A stretch of DNA of 13,275 nt from CAZPMT01 sp964587655 (lineage in GTDB: Bacteria > Hydrogenedentota > Hydrogenedentia > Hydrogenedentales > SLHB01), in assembly GCA_964587655.1 (NCBI GenBank), contig CAZPMT010000149.1, forward strand, positions 1 to 13,275. Direction: 5' to 3'. The notes beneath the pieces were generated by a model. It was not told the origin of the DNA. It saw only the letters and a program-made list of their open reading frames with translations, and ran no database searches. Shown in pieces: positions 6,588 to 13,275 of the stretch (the stretch's first letter is position 1; every line of letters begins with the position of its first letter). A program made the position numbers and the translations under genes.

Positions 6588-7757
6588 GTGAAACCGGAAT
6601 TGCTGCGGCAGCTTGACGGCTATGATGACGTTGTTCGAGATATCGAGGTCTGTCGGAAGTATGGGGTAGACTATGCCCTGCAGAAGGGGTCGGTGGCGGC
6701 ATACGTTGACCGCTACCATCCAGCGCGTCTGCTGCTTCACGTGATCGGCGTCGACGACGAGACTCCCACAACGAAGACGTTTCGCCTGGCGTCGGCGGAT
6801 CGCGCTCTACCCCCTTTCCAGGCCGGACAGTACATCGCGCTGTTCTTCGAGTTGGGCCATGTCCGGACGGGCCGCGTTTACAGCATTTCCTCGCCGCCCA
6901 ACAACACCGGCTACTATGAGATAACCGTGCGGCGGGTCCCCGACGGGCTGATCTCAACCCACCTTCACGATACGATCAAAGTCGGCGACACGATCGAAAC
7001 CTCGGGACCCGCCGGTAACTTCCATCACAATCCGGTCTTCCATGACAATGACCTGGTCTTCCTGGCCGGCGGCTGCGGCATAGCCCCCTTCATGAGCATG
7101 ATCCGCGAGACGGTCGAGCGCGGACTGGATCGCACCATCCATCTCTTCTACGGCAGTCAGCGGGCCGACGATGTCATCTTTCACGAGGAACTGGCGCATA
7201 TCGCGAGCCGGTTTGAAAACCTGCGCTACGTCCCGGTCATTGAGGAGAAGGGGGGCTCCCTCCACCCGGCATATCCATGCCGGAATGGGCTGATCACAGG
7301 CGACTTGATTAAGCAGCAATTGCGAGACGTGGCGGGAAGAACATTCTACATGTGCGGGCCTTCCGCTATGTACGATTTCTGCGGCCCCGAACTGGAAAAG
7401 CTGGGCGTCCCAAGACGAAAGATTCGCCGGGAACTGTATGGTCCGCCCCGGACAGTTTCCGAGTGTCCAGGGTGGCCGGACCGCGTGAGTGAAGAAACCA
7501 CATTCCAGGTGACCGTGAATGGCCGGAAAACGATTCCTGCCCGCGCAGGAGATCCGCTGCTAAGCGCTTTCGAGAAAGCCGGCGTTGTAGTTCCATCGCT
7601 CTGCCGATCCGGAGAGTGCAGCCTGTGTCGCATACGACTGCTGTCGGGGGCCGTGTTCCAACCCGATGGAGTTCTCCTCCGCGCATCCGACCGCCAGTTC
7701 GGATACATACACTCCTGCGCCGCTTATCCCTTGGAGGATTTGGAGGTCTGCCTCTAA
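6588..7757 (+). CDS. FNR-type flavoprotein reductase with C-terminal 2Fe-2S domain
   Basis: The protein has 389 residues. Residues 1-45 are an N-terminal extension of unknown role. Residues 46-145 are the FAD/FMN-binding barrel with RVYSIS at 96-101 (RxYS motif). Residues 150-285 are the NAD(P)H-binding domain with GGCGIAPF at 161-168 and CGPSAMY at 256-262. Residues 305-389 are a plant-type ferredoxin domain with cluster cysteines C339, C344, C347 and C377 (C-x4-C-x2-C-x29-C). The protein should move electrons from NAD(P)H through flavin and the iron-sulfur cluster to a partner, as in oxygenase reductases. The partner here is probably the CrtI-like enzyme just upstream; no oxygenase is encoded nearby. 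The start is GTG at 6588, with AGGAG 6 nt upstream overlapping the preceding TAG, which points to coupled translation. Its last 66 codons are overlapped antisense by the methyltransferase frame from the other strand. Confidence 0.88.
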   Translation: MKPELLRQLDGYDDVVRDIEVCRKYGVDYALQKGSVAAYVDRYHPARLLLHVIGVDDETPTTKTFRLASADRALPPFQAGQYIALFFELGHVRTGRVYSISSPPNNTGYYEITVRRVPDGLISTHLHDTIKVGDTIETSGPAGNFHHNPVFHDNDLVFLAGGCGIAPFMSMIRETVERGLDRTIHLFYGSQRADDVIFHEELAHIASRFENLRYVPVIEEKGGSLHPAYPCRNGLITGDLIKQQLRDVAGRTFYMCGPSAMYDFCGPELEKLGVPRRKIRRELYGPPRTVSECPGWPDRVSEETTFQVTVNGRKTIPARAGDPLLSAFEKAGVVVPSLCRSGECSLCRIRLLSGAVFQPDGVLLRASDRQFGYIHSCAAYPLEDLEVCL

Positions 7758-8519
7758 CCCGCAGATTTCACTGCCCGTATACCGGTCCATAGTACGGGCG
7801 GTGACTTCAGCGCCCCACCCCTCGGCAAGGCTGGCAAATCGTTGCGCGTGCAGTATTTCAAATCCGGCAGCTTCGAGCTCCATACAGTAGCCGTCCAACG
7901 TCTCGCACCGTATGCCGCGTCTCTTGTCCGGCGGGAGGTCCCGGTCGCGGGCTTCAGCCCAGGCGCGTGTGGCGGGATCCAGTTGGGCAAAGACGTCCGG
8001 AAAGTAATCACGGACGTCAGACATAGCGAGGCCGCCGGTCAGATAGAGAACGCCTTTCGAGCGCAGGTTCATGGAGGCGTTGCGAAGGTAGGCCTGGCGT
8101 TTGTCATCGTCCCACAAGGCATGCAGGGTCTTGATGTCGACCCACAGGTCGAACGGTTCGCTCAGGGCCGGACCAGGCGCCGCGAGATCCAGGCAAAGGA
8201 ATTCAATCGCCGCGCCTGCCTCGTGAGCCGCTTCGCGCGCTCGGGCGATGGCCTTCTCTGATACGTCGGCTCCGGTGACGCGGTATCCTCTCATCGCGAG
8301 AAAGATCGCATTCAGCCCATCGCCACATCCCGCTTCGAGAACTCGCGCCGGAGGGCGAGGCGCGATATCGGTTTCGAGAAAAGCGGCGAACGCCTTCGGC
8401 GTTGCCAACTCCGCACGCCAATGCTTTCTTCCTTCGGCATAGGCCTCACCGTACGCCATCTCCCAGTAGGCCCGGTAGTCCGTAGGGTTTGTCAAATGTG
8501 GCTTCTCCAAGGCATACAA
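7560..8519 (-). CDS. Class I SAM-dependent methyltransferase with antisense run-on tail
   Basis: The reading frame gives 319 residues. Residues 1-50 include the YRAYWEMAYGEAYAEG and HWRAELATPKAF segments. SAM-binding motif I is VLEAGCGDGLNAIFL at 60-74; the post-I acidic residue is in VTGADVS at 81-87, followed by the motif IV region PFDLWVDIKTLHALWDD (122-138) and LRSKGVLYLTGGL (152-164). The domain appears complete by about residue 242. The last 66 residues are encoded opposite the ferredoxin domain of the convergent gene and look like translation of antisense sequence rather than a domain. The start is TTG at 8519 with GAGGG 6 nt upstream; no in-frame ATG precedes the family-like region. 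The substrate is unknown: the pattern resembles small-molecule methyltransferases. It lies 73 bp downstream of the URO-D-family gene and may share its transcript. Confidence 0.78.
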   Translation of the reverse strand: MYALEKPHLTNPTDYRAYWEMAYGEAYAEGRKHWRAELATPKAFAAFLETDIAPRPPARVLEAGCGDGLNAIFLAMRGYRVTGADVSEKAIARAREAAHEAGAAIEFLCLDLAAPGPALSEPFDLWVDIKTLHALWDDDKRQAYLRNASMNLRSKGVLYLTGGLAMSDVRDYFPDVFAQLDPATRAWAEARDRDLPPDKRRGIRCETLDGYCMELEAAGFEILHAQRFASLAEGWGAEVTARTMDRYTGSEICGLEADLQILQGISGAGVYVSELAVGCAEENSIGLEHGPRQQSYATQAALSGSAERWNYNAGFLESA

Positions 8520-8592
8520 ACGCGCGCCCTCATCGCAGGGCGCCGTTCCAGACTTCGAATGTCATATTTCGTTTCTCATGCACGGGCGCCCA

Positions 8593-9546
8593 TCATGCCT
8601 GGATGGCTTCCTCGCGCCAGACTTTCAACATCAGTTCATAGCGTTCGAGAGGGAGGCCGGTGAAGGCGCAGTTGCTGGTCGAGAAGATGTAGCCCCCGCC
8701 AGGCATGCCGTGCCGGATGCAGTAGCGCGCGGACTCGATCACCTCTTCATCCGTACCGGAAGTGAGCAGCCCGCAGTTGACGTTGCCGATAAGACAGACC
8801 TGGTTACCGTAACGGCGCTTCACCTCGGCGATGTCGACGCCGCCTTGCGGATCGAGCGAATGGAGCGCGTGCGGCTTTGCGGCGACGAGTTGATCGAGGA
8901 TAGGCATGATGTTGCCGTCGGTATGCTTGATAGCGTAGAAGCCAAGGTCGCGATAGCCCCGGCAGAGCTGCGCGAGGTATGGCGTCACGAGTTCCGCGAA
9001 CAACGCCGGACTGAGAAACGGCTGCGTGTTGAAGCAGTAGTCGGAACACAATGCGAACCCGTCGAGTCCGCCGTGTTTCATGAGACGTTCGGCCTTTTCG
9101 AGGGCCGCGTTGACGTTGTCCTGGGCCTGCTTCTTGGCTTCGTCAGTGCTAGCCAGCAGCCACTCGGTGAACTGGATCATGTTTTCGCCGTTCGGGATCC
9201 CGTACGTGCTGTCGCCGTGTAACATGAGGAAATACTTGTCGCCGGACTTTTCGCGCACGAGGTCGACAAGACGCAGGATCTCGTCCTCGCTGCCGGGATT
9301 GGGGTGCAGAAAGATGGCGCCGTGCTCGTACCGTTCCGCCGTCATGATGTAAAGGTCGGCGATCTCATTGCGATGAAGCTGGCGTTCGCGCTCGGTCATC
9401 TGGTCCCATTGGCCGTAATGCCGCTGTGACGGATGGATCTTTCCGAAAGCTTCCATCGTCAGGAAGAAAACCAATTCGAAGTGCGGCACGCGTCCCGGCA
9501 CGGGGCGTAGTTCGAGCGCGGCGATGAATCGTTCCCGTTGTGTCAT
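8593..9546 (-). CDS. Uroporphyrinogen decarboxylase (URO-D) family protein
   Basis: The protein has 317 residues and the TIM-barrel pattern of the URO-D superfamily, which includes HemE and the corrinoid methyltransferases MtaA and CmuA. Visible features are MTQRERFIAALELRPVPGRVP at the start (split at 1-20 and 21), HGDSTYG at 110-116, KHTDGNIMPILDQL at 207-220, LIGNVNCGLL at 252-261 and FSTSNCAFTGLPLERYELML (288-307). Zinc-dependent relatives use an HxC...C site; here the first half reads H208-T-D210 and only C293 in SNC is kept, so it belongs to the HTD-type group whose function is not known to me. It is probably not heme synthesis, because true HemE has a different N-terminus. I chose ATG at 9546 over a TTG 15 nt upstream. 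Its neighbours are a methyltransferase downstream and the GT2-methyltransferase upstream. Confidence 0.8.
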   Translation of the reverse strand: MTQRERFIAALELRPVPGRVPHFELVFFLTMEAFGKIHPSQRHYGQWDQMTERERQLHRNEIADLYIMTAERYEHGAIFLHPNPGSEDEILRLVDLVREKSGDKYFLMLHGDSTYGIPNGENMIQFTEWLLASTDEAKKQAQDNVNAALEKAERLMKHGGLDGFALCSDYCFNTQPFLSPALFAELVTPYLAQLCRGYRDLGFYAIKHTDGNIMPILDQLVAAKPHALHSLDPQGGVDIAEVKRRYGNQVCLIGNVNCGLLTSGTDEEVIESARYCIRHGMPGGGYIFSTSNCAFTGLPLERYELMLKVWREEAIQA

Positions 9547-9618
9547 AGGGTGTCCATCCAAGGCTCCAGCCCGTCAAGAAATCCAGCGCCGAAACAAATA
9601 CAAGAGACCCTTATTGTG

Positions 9619-10917
9619 TCACTCGCGAGAGTTCCCTTTTTGTCCCTTCACAATGAGCTCTCCCTGGCAAACGTAGCCGTGAGAAAGGTTCTGGAAGCCG
9701 CGGGCGGTCAGAGTTTCCGTCAAAGTCTTGTACGTGTAATGGGTGACATGCTGGTCGGCATACGCGCCTGGAGCAAGTTTGCCATATAGCCACTCAATCG
9801 CCACCCATTGCCAACGCCCATAGTCGGGAGTCCCCAGAACCAGGACGCCGCCCGGTTTCAGAATTCGCGCAAGCTCATCGACGAGACGTCCGTTCTCGTC
9901 CGGAATATGCTCGATCACCTCCGAACAGATCACACACTCGAAGCTCTCGTCGGCAAACGGCAGTGCAAGGCCATTGGATTGGACGAGGAACTGATTTGTC
10001 CTGCGCATAAACACAAGCTTATCGTGGCGCAGGTCCACACCCACGGCATGTGGCAGATCCGCAAGAATCCGGCTGCTGCCGCAACCCACGTCGCAGGTGG
10101 TAACAAACTTGGGAATGAACCCGAGGACAATCTTGTGCCTGGTGCGCTGCCAGTACCGCTGGAGCCAGATCCGGCTGTCATACGCGCGCCAGTCATAGTC
10201 CGCGAACTCGATGGAATTGCGCATCCTCCAGATGCGATAGAAAAGACGCAGATAGTCTTTTCCAAACTTGATGATGCGCGCCTTGGAGGAACCGGAGATG
10301 CGCGGCTGGTAGTGAAAGGGTATTTCCCTTATGCGCAACCCTCTGGCAAATGACAGTAGCAGAATCTCAATCAGAATGACGAAGTTCGTGAAGGTGAGAT
10401 CCATCCCCTCGAAAATGCTCTTCCTATACAGGCGGAACCCGCTGGACATGTCTTTGACGGGAATGGAAAGTCCTTTGCCAAAGAACCAGTTCAACAGGCG
10501 GCTCAACTGGTACCTAACCCAGGGTTGATCGGCGTGGCCCCCCGGAACGTAGCGCGACGCTATGACAATGTCGGCGCTGTTGCGGTTTTCCCAAAGGCCC
10601 CGAATGAACTCGGCCGGGTGCGACATGTCGGCGTCCATGGTCTGGACATAGGCGCCACGGGCCTCGGTAATGCCCCGGACGATGGCTGCGCCATAGCCAC
10701 GCCGGGTTTCGCAAACGTACGTGGCGCGGGCTTGTTCCACTACTTTCTGCGTGCCGTCTTGCGAAGCGGCATCGATGATCAAGATCTCCCACCTGATTCC
10801 CATGGCGTCCAGCGCCTCGCGCAACTGCGGCAGGAGACGGTACAGATTGTGCGCTTCGTTGAGACTGGCGATGACTACGGACAAGTCGACAGTATCTGCT
10901 TTGAGTCTTATCTTCAT
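9619..10917 (-). CDS. GT2 (DPM1-like) glycosyltransferase fused to a methyltransferase
   Basis: The protein has 432 residues. Residues 11-230 are a GT-A family 2 glycosyltransferase close to polyprenyl-phosphate mannosyl or glucosyltransferases: LSVVIASLNEAHNL at 12-25, EILIIDAASQDGT at 44-56, and the metal-binding MDADMSHP at 94-101 (D95, D97), then SSGFRLYRKSIF. Residues 270-430 are a class I SAM methyltransferase: CDVGCGSSRIL at 275-285, VGVDLRHDKL, LPFADESFECVICSEVIEHI (319-338), LKPGGVLVLGTPDY. A role in cell-surface glycan or lipid-linked sugar synthesis is likely. In-frame ATGs exist at 10986 and 10944. The promoter at 10965-10993 puts the transcript start near 10958, excluding 10986, and 10944 would leave only a 14-nt leader, so I favour 10917, just before the GT2 fold. 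The ribosome binding site is poor. Confidence 0.85.
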   Translation of the reverse strand: MKIRLKADTVDLSVVIASLNEAHNLYRLLPQLREALDAMGIRWEILIIDAASQDGTQKVVEQARATYVCETRRGYGAAIVRGITEARGAYVQTMDADMSHPAEFIRGLWENRNSADIVIASRYVPGGHADQPWVRYQLSRLLNWFFGKGLSIPVKDMSSGFRLYRKSIFEGMDLTFTNFVILIEILLLSFARGLRIREIPFHYQPRISGSSKARIIKFGKDYLRLFYRIWRMRNSIEFADYDWRAYDSRIWLQRYWQRTRHKIVLGFIPKFVTTCDVGCGSSRILADLPHAVGVDLRHDKLVFMRRTNQFLVQSNGLALPFADESFECVICSEVIEHIPDENGRLVDELARILKPGGVLVLGTPDYGRWQWVAIEWLYGKLAPGAYADQHVTHYTYKTLTETLTARGFQNLSHGYVCQGELIVKGQKGNSRE

Positions 10918-10964
10918 TTCGCAGGACGAGTATCCTAACCTCATACACACGAAGAGCAAGAAGG

Positions 10965-10993
10965 AGTGTACAGGTACAGCCGGCATGTGTCAA
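10965..10993 (-). promoter_or_regulatory. Sigma70-type promoter for the GT2-methyltransferase gene
   Basis: On the minus strand TTGACA (10988-10993) is followed after 17 bp by TACACT (10965-10970). The start of transcription would be near 10958, about 40 nt before the chosen ATG at 10917. The -35 box lies in a 13-bp block, CCGCCCGTTGACA, that recurs at 11345-11357 before the tRNA gene. Confidence 0.55.
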
Positions 10994-11181
10994 CGGGCGG
11001 GCGGCCGGCCGGGCGGATCGCGATGGTATCTGGCGCCGCCAACGGTGCAAACGGGGGATGGTGGAAAGGCGCGAGGGTGTCTGGGCGGGCCAGATGCTGT
11101 CCTAAGCGCAACAGGGGCAGAGTTATCTTGCGCAAAGCCAAACGGAGAGGGCTTCCAAATATCTGGAAGCCACATATTTAC

Positions 11182-11258
11182 TGGCGCGCCTGCCGCGACT
11201 CGAACGCGGGACCCTCGGCTTAGAAGGCCGATGCTCTATCCACCTGAGCTACAGGCGC
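11182..11258 (-). tRNA. tRNA-Arg (anticodon TCT), CCA encoded
   Basis: Read on the minus strand, the 77-nt sequence folds into a complete cloverleaf. Acceptor arms are GCGCCTG and CAGGCGC, the D arm is GCTC...GAGC with a 9-nt loop, and the anticodon arm is TCGGC-CTTCTAA-GCCGA with anticodon TCT. The variable loop is GGGTC and the T arm is CCGCG-TTCGAGT-CGCGG. Discriminator base G is followed by a genomically encoded CCA (11182-11184). It reads AGA codons. Confidence 0.97.
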
Positions 11259-11279
11259 CCGAAACTACACGAAAATGTG

Positions 11280-11306
11280 GCCGGATGAGGACTCCCGGGA
11301 TCCGGC
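11280..11306. other. Short hairpin between the PqaA-like gene and the tRNA
   Basis: Arms GCCGGAT (11280-11286) and ATCCGGC (11300-11306) pair with a 13-nt loop. On the minus strand the stem is followed by CACATTTTCG, a weak T-tract. It could end the PqaA-like transcript 41 nt after its stop, but it also sits between the proposed tRNA promoter and the tRNA, so a terminator role would conflict with that promoter. Confidence 0.35.
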
Positions 11307-11320
11307 TCATGCATGTGATC

Positions 11321-11350
11321 ACTCTACTGGAACGAACGCGGAAATGTCAA
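11321..11350 (-). promoter_or_regulatory. Possible sigma70-type promoter for tRNA-Arg
   Basis: On the minus strand TTGACA (11345-11350) is followed after 18 bp by TAGAGT (11321-11326). The transcript would start near 11314, about 55 nt before the tRNA. The -35 box overlaps the stop codon of the PqaA-like gene (11347-11349). The -10 match is modest, four of six. Confidence 0.45.
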
Positions 11351-12834
11351 CGGGCGGACGCTGCCGTTCTCCCGCTCATGAAGCCTACGGGCTTCACTCT
11401 TGGCTTGTATTCCTTGTGGGGCAACGTGTCGGGAACCACGCGCACTTCCGTCGTGAGCTTCAACGGAACAGGCCCGCCCGTGTCATAGGTCAGTTCAGCC
11501 ATGAAACACGTCCAGCCGCTTGCCGGCGCGGAAACCCGCGCCACGAAGACGCCATTGCCCTGGTCGGCAAGTTTCTCGCTGGTCCAGACTTTCCCAATGG
11601 TTTCAACTCGAAAATCGCGGGCCTTGGGATTGGTCGCTTGCCACAACAGCACTTCTTTCGGTTTGTCAACGGTGGCGACCCGGATAGAACCGTCTTTATC
11701 AAATGTCCATGAGAATTTCGGGCGGGGCTTGTTAGTGATGATCTCCTGGTAGAAAGCCAACAGCGTTTCAACGGCGTCGCTCCCCTTCATGCCGTGGTCC
11801 GCGTTCGGCACCATGCGCAGGAGTTTCTCGCCGGGCAGGTCCTTATAGTAGAACCGCGTCGAGTCGGGCAGGAAAAACTGATCACCCGTGGCGTTCATGA
11901 TGAGCTTGGGCATCGTATAGCGGTCCCGGTATTCGTACGGTTCCACGATCTTCATCAGCGCGCGGTATTCAGGCGTATCCGCCCAATCCATGATGCCCAT
12001 GGCTACATAGTCGCCGACGGCGGGCGCCCAATGCCCGTACGCCCTGTAATGGTGCTTGAACGACGGTTCGATATTCAGCATGTTGATGACCATCGGCACG
12101 ATCGCGACGACCCGCTTATCTTCCGCCGCGGTGGTCCAGGTCGTCCATCCCCGTTTTGAACCGCCCGCCACCACAAACTGGTCCACCTTCACCTTGCCGC
12201 CTTGGTCGCCCGCACAGAAATCCGTCACCGTGTCCATGGCGCGGACCGCGCTCTTCGTCATGGGTAGCCGCGCCGGCCAAGTCGAGTCGCCTGTCTTCAG
12301 GAACTTGTCCCAGGTATAGGCAATAAGCGAGTCCTCCGTGCGGGACTTCGTCTCGTCTCCAATGAAAACTAACGGCTCGTTGGGCACTCCCTTCAATTCA
12401 GCTACCACCGACTGCGTCGCCAGGGCTATCCCCCCCAGCCTTTCGTCCAGACCCTTGGGCGCGGGGCTGTCCACGCTCCCGCCGGTAATGAACAGCAACG
12501 CGGTGTTCGTCGCAACCTTGTCCGGCCTCACGATAGTCAGCCAATGCGTCCACACCGGCCGATTCACTTCCTTCTCGGAGCGCCACGCCTGCGAAGTCAT
12601 ATTGATGATGTACGTCGTGCATCCTTCTCCCGGGATCGTGCTTTCCAGTTTATAGCCATAGTGCGAGTCAGGCGCATGCACGTACACATCGAGCGGCGTC
12701 GGCGTCTTCGTGCTCGAATACGTCCCGTGCGCGCATGCCGACAGCACAATCGCAAGCATGACCGCCATGATCCAGCGGTACCATCGCGAATCCGGCCTCC
12801 ACTGAACTGCGCAATTCCGAAATACTTTCACCAT
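11347..12834 (-). CDS. PhoPQ-activated pathogenicity-related (PqaA-like) lipoprotein hydrolase
   Basis: The protein has 495 residues. A lipoprotein signal covers 1-34: a charged start (R13-R20), the hydrophobic stretch WIMAVMLAIV (21-30) and lipobox LSAC with Cys34. The rest is the PhoPQ_related alpha/beta-hydrolase family: HWLTIVRPD at 97-105, ALLFITGGS at 112-120, the nucleophile elbow VVAGGSKRGW at 221-230 (Ser226), Asp318 in NATGDQFFLPDS and His347 in PNADHGM, a plausible catalytic triad. A C-terminal beta-rich segment (about 372-480) follows. Family members are common in environmental Planctomycetota-type bacteria; the substrate is not established, and the name comes from a Salmonella gene, not from evidence of virulence here. 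The start is ATG at 12834, with AGGAGG 5 nt upstream, clearly better than an upstream in-frame start at 12939. It faces away from the window's right edge and has no operon partner. Confidence 0.88.
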   Translation of the reverse strand: MVKVFRNCAVQWRPDSRWYRWIMAVMLAIVLSACAHGTYSSTKTPTPLDVYVHAPDSHYGYKLESTIPGEGCTTYIINMTSQAWRSEKEVNRPVWTHWLTIVRPDKVATNTALLFITGGSVDSPAPKGLDERLGGIALATQSVVAELKGVPNEPLVFIGDETKSRTEDSLIAYTWDKFLKTGDSTWPARLPMTKSAVRAMDTVTDFCAGDQGGKVKVDQFVVAGGSKRGWTTWTTAAEDKRVVAIVPMVINMLNIEPSFKHHYRAYGHWAPAVGDYVAMGIMDWADTPEYRALMKIVEPYEYRDRYTMPKLIMNATGDQFFLPDSTRFYYKDLPGEKLLRMVPNADHGMKGSDAVETLLAFYQEIITNKPRPKFSWTFDKDGSIRVATVDKPKEVLLWQATNPKARDFRVETIGKVWTSEKLADQGNGVFVARVSAPASGWTCFMAELTYDTGGPVPLKLTTEVRVVPDTLPHKEYKPRVKPVGFMSGRTAASAR

Positions 12835-13100
12835 GATTACCTCCTCCTGATGCGGCGGCATGAACGGCCGAACGACGGTTGCTGCCAAAAGACAAACCAA
12901 TCTCAGACATTGACCAGCGCCGCGGCAAGTCAGTTTCAATTCGCGTCGAGACCCTTGTCAGCCTGGAATAGGCAACAGACGCGCGGAAACTACAGCAGAC
13001 GCGCAGGAAGAGGGGTTCACGTGTCCAGATTGCCCTTCACCAGCCTGGTAAGTATCGTTCTCGCACATAGAGTCTATTTCGCCCATCGTTCGGACGATTC

Positions 13101-13124
13101 CTCTCGATTTCACTCTCGATTTCA
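13101..13124. repeat. Tandem repeat, two 12-bp units
   Basis: CTCTCGATTTCA occurs twice in direct succession (13101-13112 and 13113-13124). The core CTCGATT is found again inverted as AATCGAG at 13132-13138. Such spacing can mark a regulator binding region, though it may be chance. Confidence 0.8.
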
Positions 13125-13145
13125 ACTGCCGAATCGAGGATTATT

Positions 13146-13182
13146 GTATGCTATGCTGACGTGCATACAGCGTTTAGCATAC
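13146..13182. repeat. Inverted repeat GTATGCT...AGCATAC
   Basis: GTATGCT (13146-13152) pairs with AGCATAC (13176-13182), and GTATGC also pairs with GCATAC at 13163-13168, so two alternative hairpins share one arm. It lies in the non-coding stretch near the window's right edge and may be an operator for a gene outside the window. Confidence 0.6.
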
Positions 13183-13275
13183 GCGGAGACCCGAAGGACA
13201 TGGATGAGGACTCAGAGCCCGTGAACTTTTCAGTTTCTTGCGTTGAAACGTTCATAAAATGACTGCGCTGTCACC

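Larger units (their letters stand above)
12835..13275. other. Non-coding stretch of 441 bp upstream of the PqaA-like gene
   Basis: I see no gene here. The sequence holds the ribosome binding site of the PqaA-like gene, no convincing minus-strand promoter, two 12-bp tandem copies (13101-13124) and an inverted repeat (13146-13182). A plus-strand frame from ATG 13200 ends after 20 codons and has a badly placed ribosome binding site. It may hold the promoter of a gene beyond the window. Confidence 0.6.

Noticed and set aside
10721..11488. Plus-strand open frame of 255 codons
   Set aside because: It runs through the glycosyltransferase start, the tRNA gene on the other strand and the end of the PqaA-like gene, and shows no protein family pattern.
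12544..13224. Plus-strand open frame of 226 codons
   Set aside because: Mostly antisense to the N-terminal part of the PqaA-like gene, arginine-rich and low in domain-like features, as expected for a shadow frame.
1..13275. CRISPR array
   Set aside because: No series of regularly spaced direct repeats was seen; the only tandem repeat has two 12-bp units without spacers.

Overview
This is a GC-rich bacterial window with ten protein-coding genes, one tRNA and several regulatory sites. Two predicted lipoproteins, a GPH-family sugar symporter, a PhoPQ-activated-pathogenicity-related (PqaA-like) hydrolase and a uroporphyrinogen-decarboxylase-family protein together recall environmental Planctomycetota, Lentisphaerota or Hydrogenedentota-type bacteria. 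That placement is a guess from gene content: the window holds no phylogenetic marker except a tRNA. Canonical Shine-Dalgarno sequences and sigma70-like promoters are visible.

Layout. Positions 1-55 are one arm of an exact 55-bp inverted repeat whose other arm is 4867-4921. The 4.8 kb between the arms holds four minus-strand genes. In transcription order they are a TetR-type regulator (4620-3910), a small NTF2-like lipoprotein (3788-3348), a GPH-type cation symporter (3151-1847) and a SEFIR/TIR-domain protein that is a candidate single-gene anti-phage effector (1566-130). Next comes a plus-strand pair, a CrtI/RetSat-like FAD oxidoreductase (5079-6578) and an FNR-type flavoprotein with a C-terminal 2Fe-2S ferredoxin domain (6588-7757). 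These two are separated by 9 bp and look translationally coupled. A strong sigma70-like promoter (4787-4816) and a perfect palindrome (4753-4776) lie between tetR and this pair, so the simplest reading is a ligand-controlled redox module repressed by the divergent TetR protein.

From 7560 to 10917 three minus-strand genes lie 72-73 bp apart: a fused GT2 glycosyltransferase-methyltransferase, a URO-D-family protein and a SAM-dependent methyltransferase. They probably form one unit from a promoter at 10965-10993. The methyltransferase frame runs about 200 bp antisense into the ferredoxin reductase gene. A tRNA-Arg(TCT) with encoded CCA (11182-11258) and a PqaA-like lipoprotein hydrolase (11347-12834) follow. 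The last 440 bp have no gene I can support, only small tandem and inverted repeats.

The points most worth a second look are the 55-bp inverted repeat (an assembly-graph junction or an invertible segment), the TetR-controlled redox pair, the SEFIR protein, and the antisense run-on of the methyltransferase.
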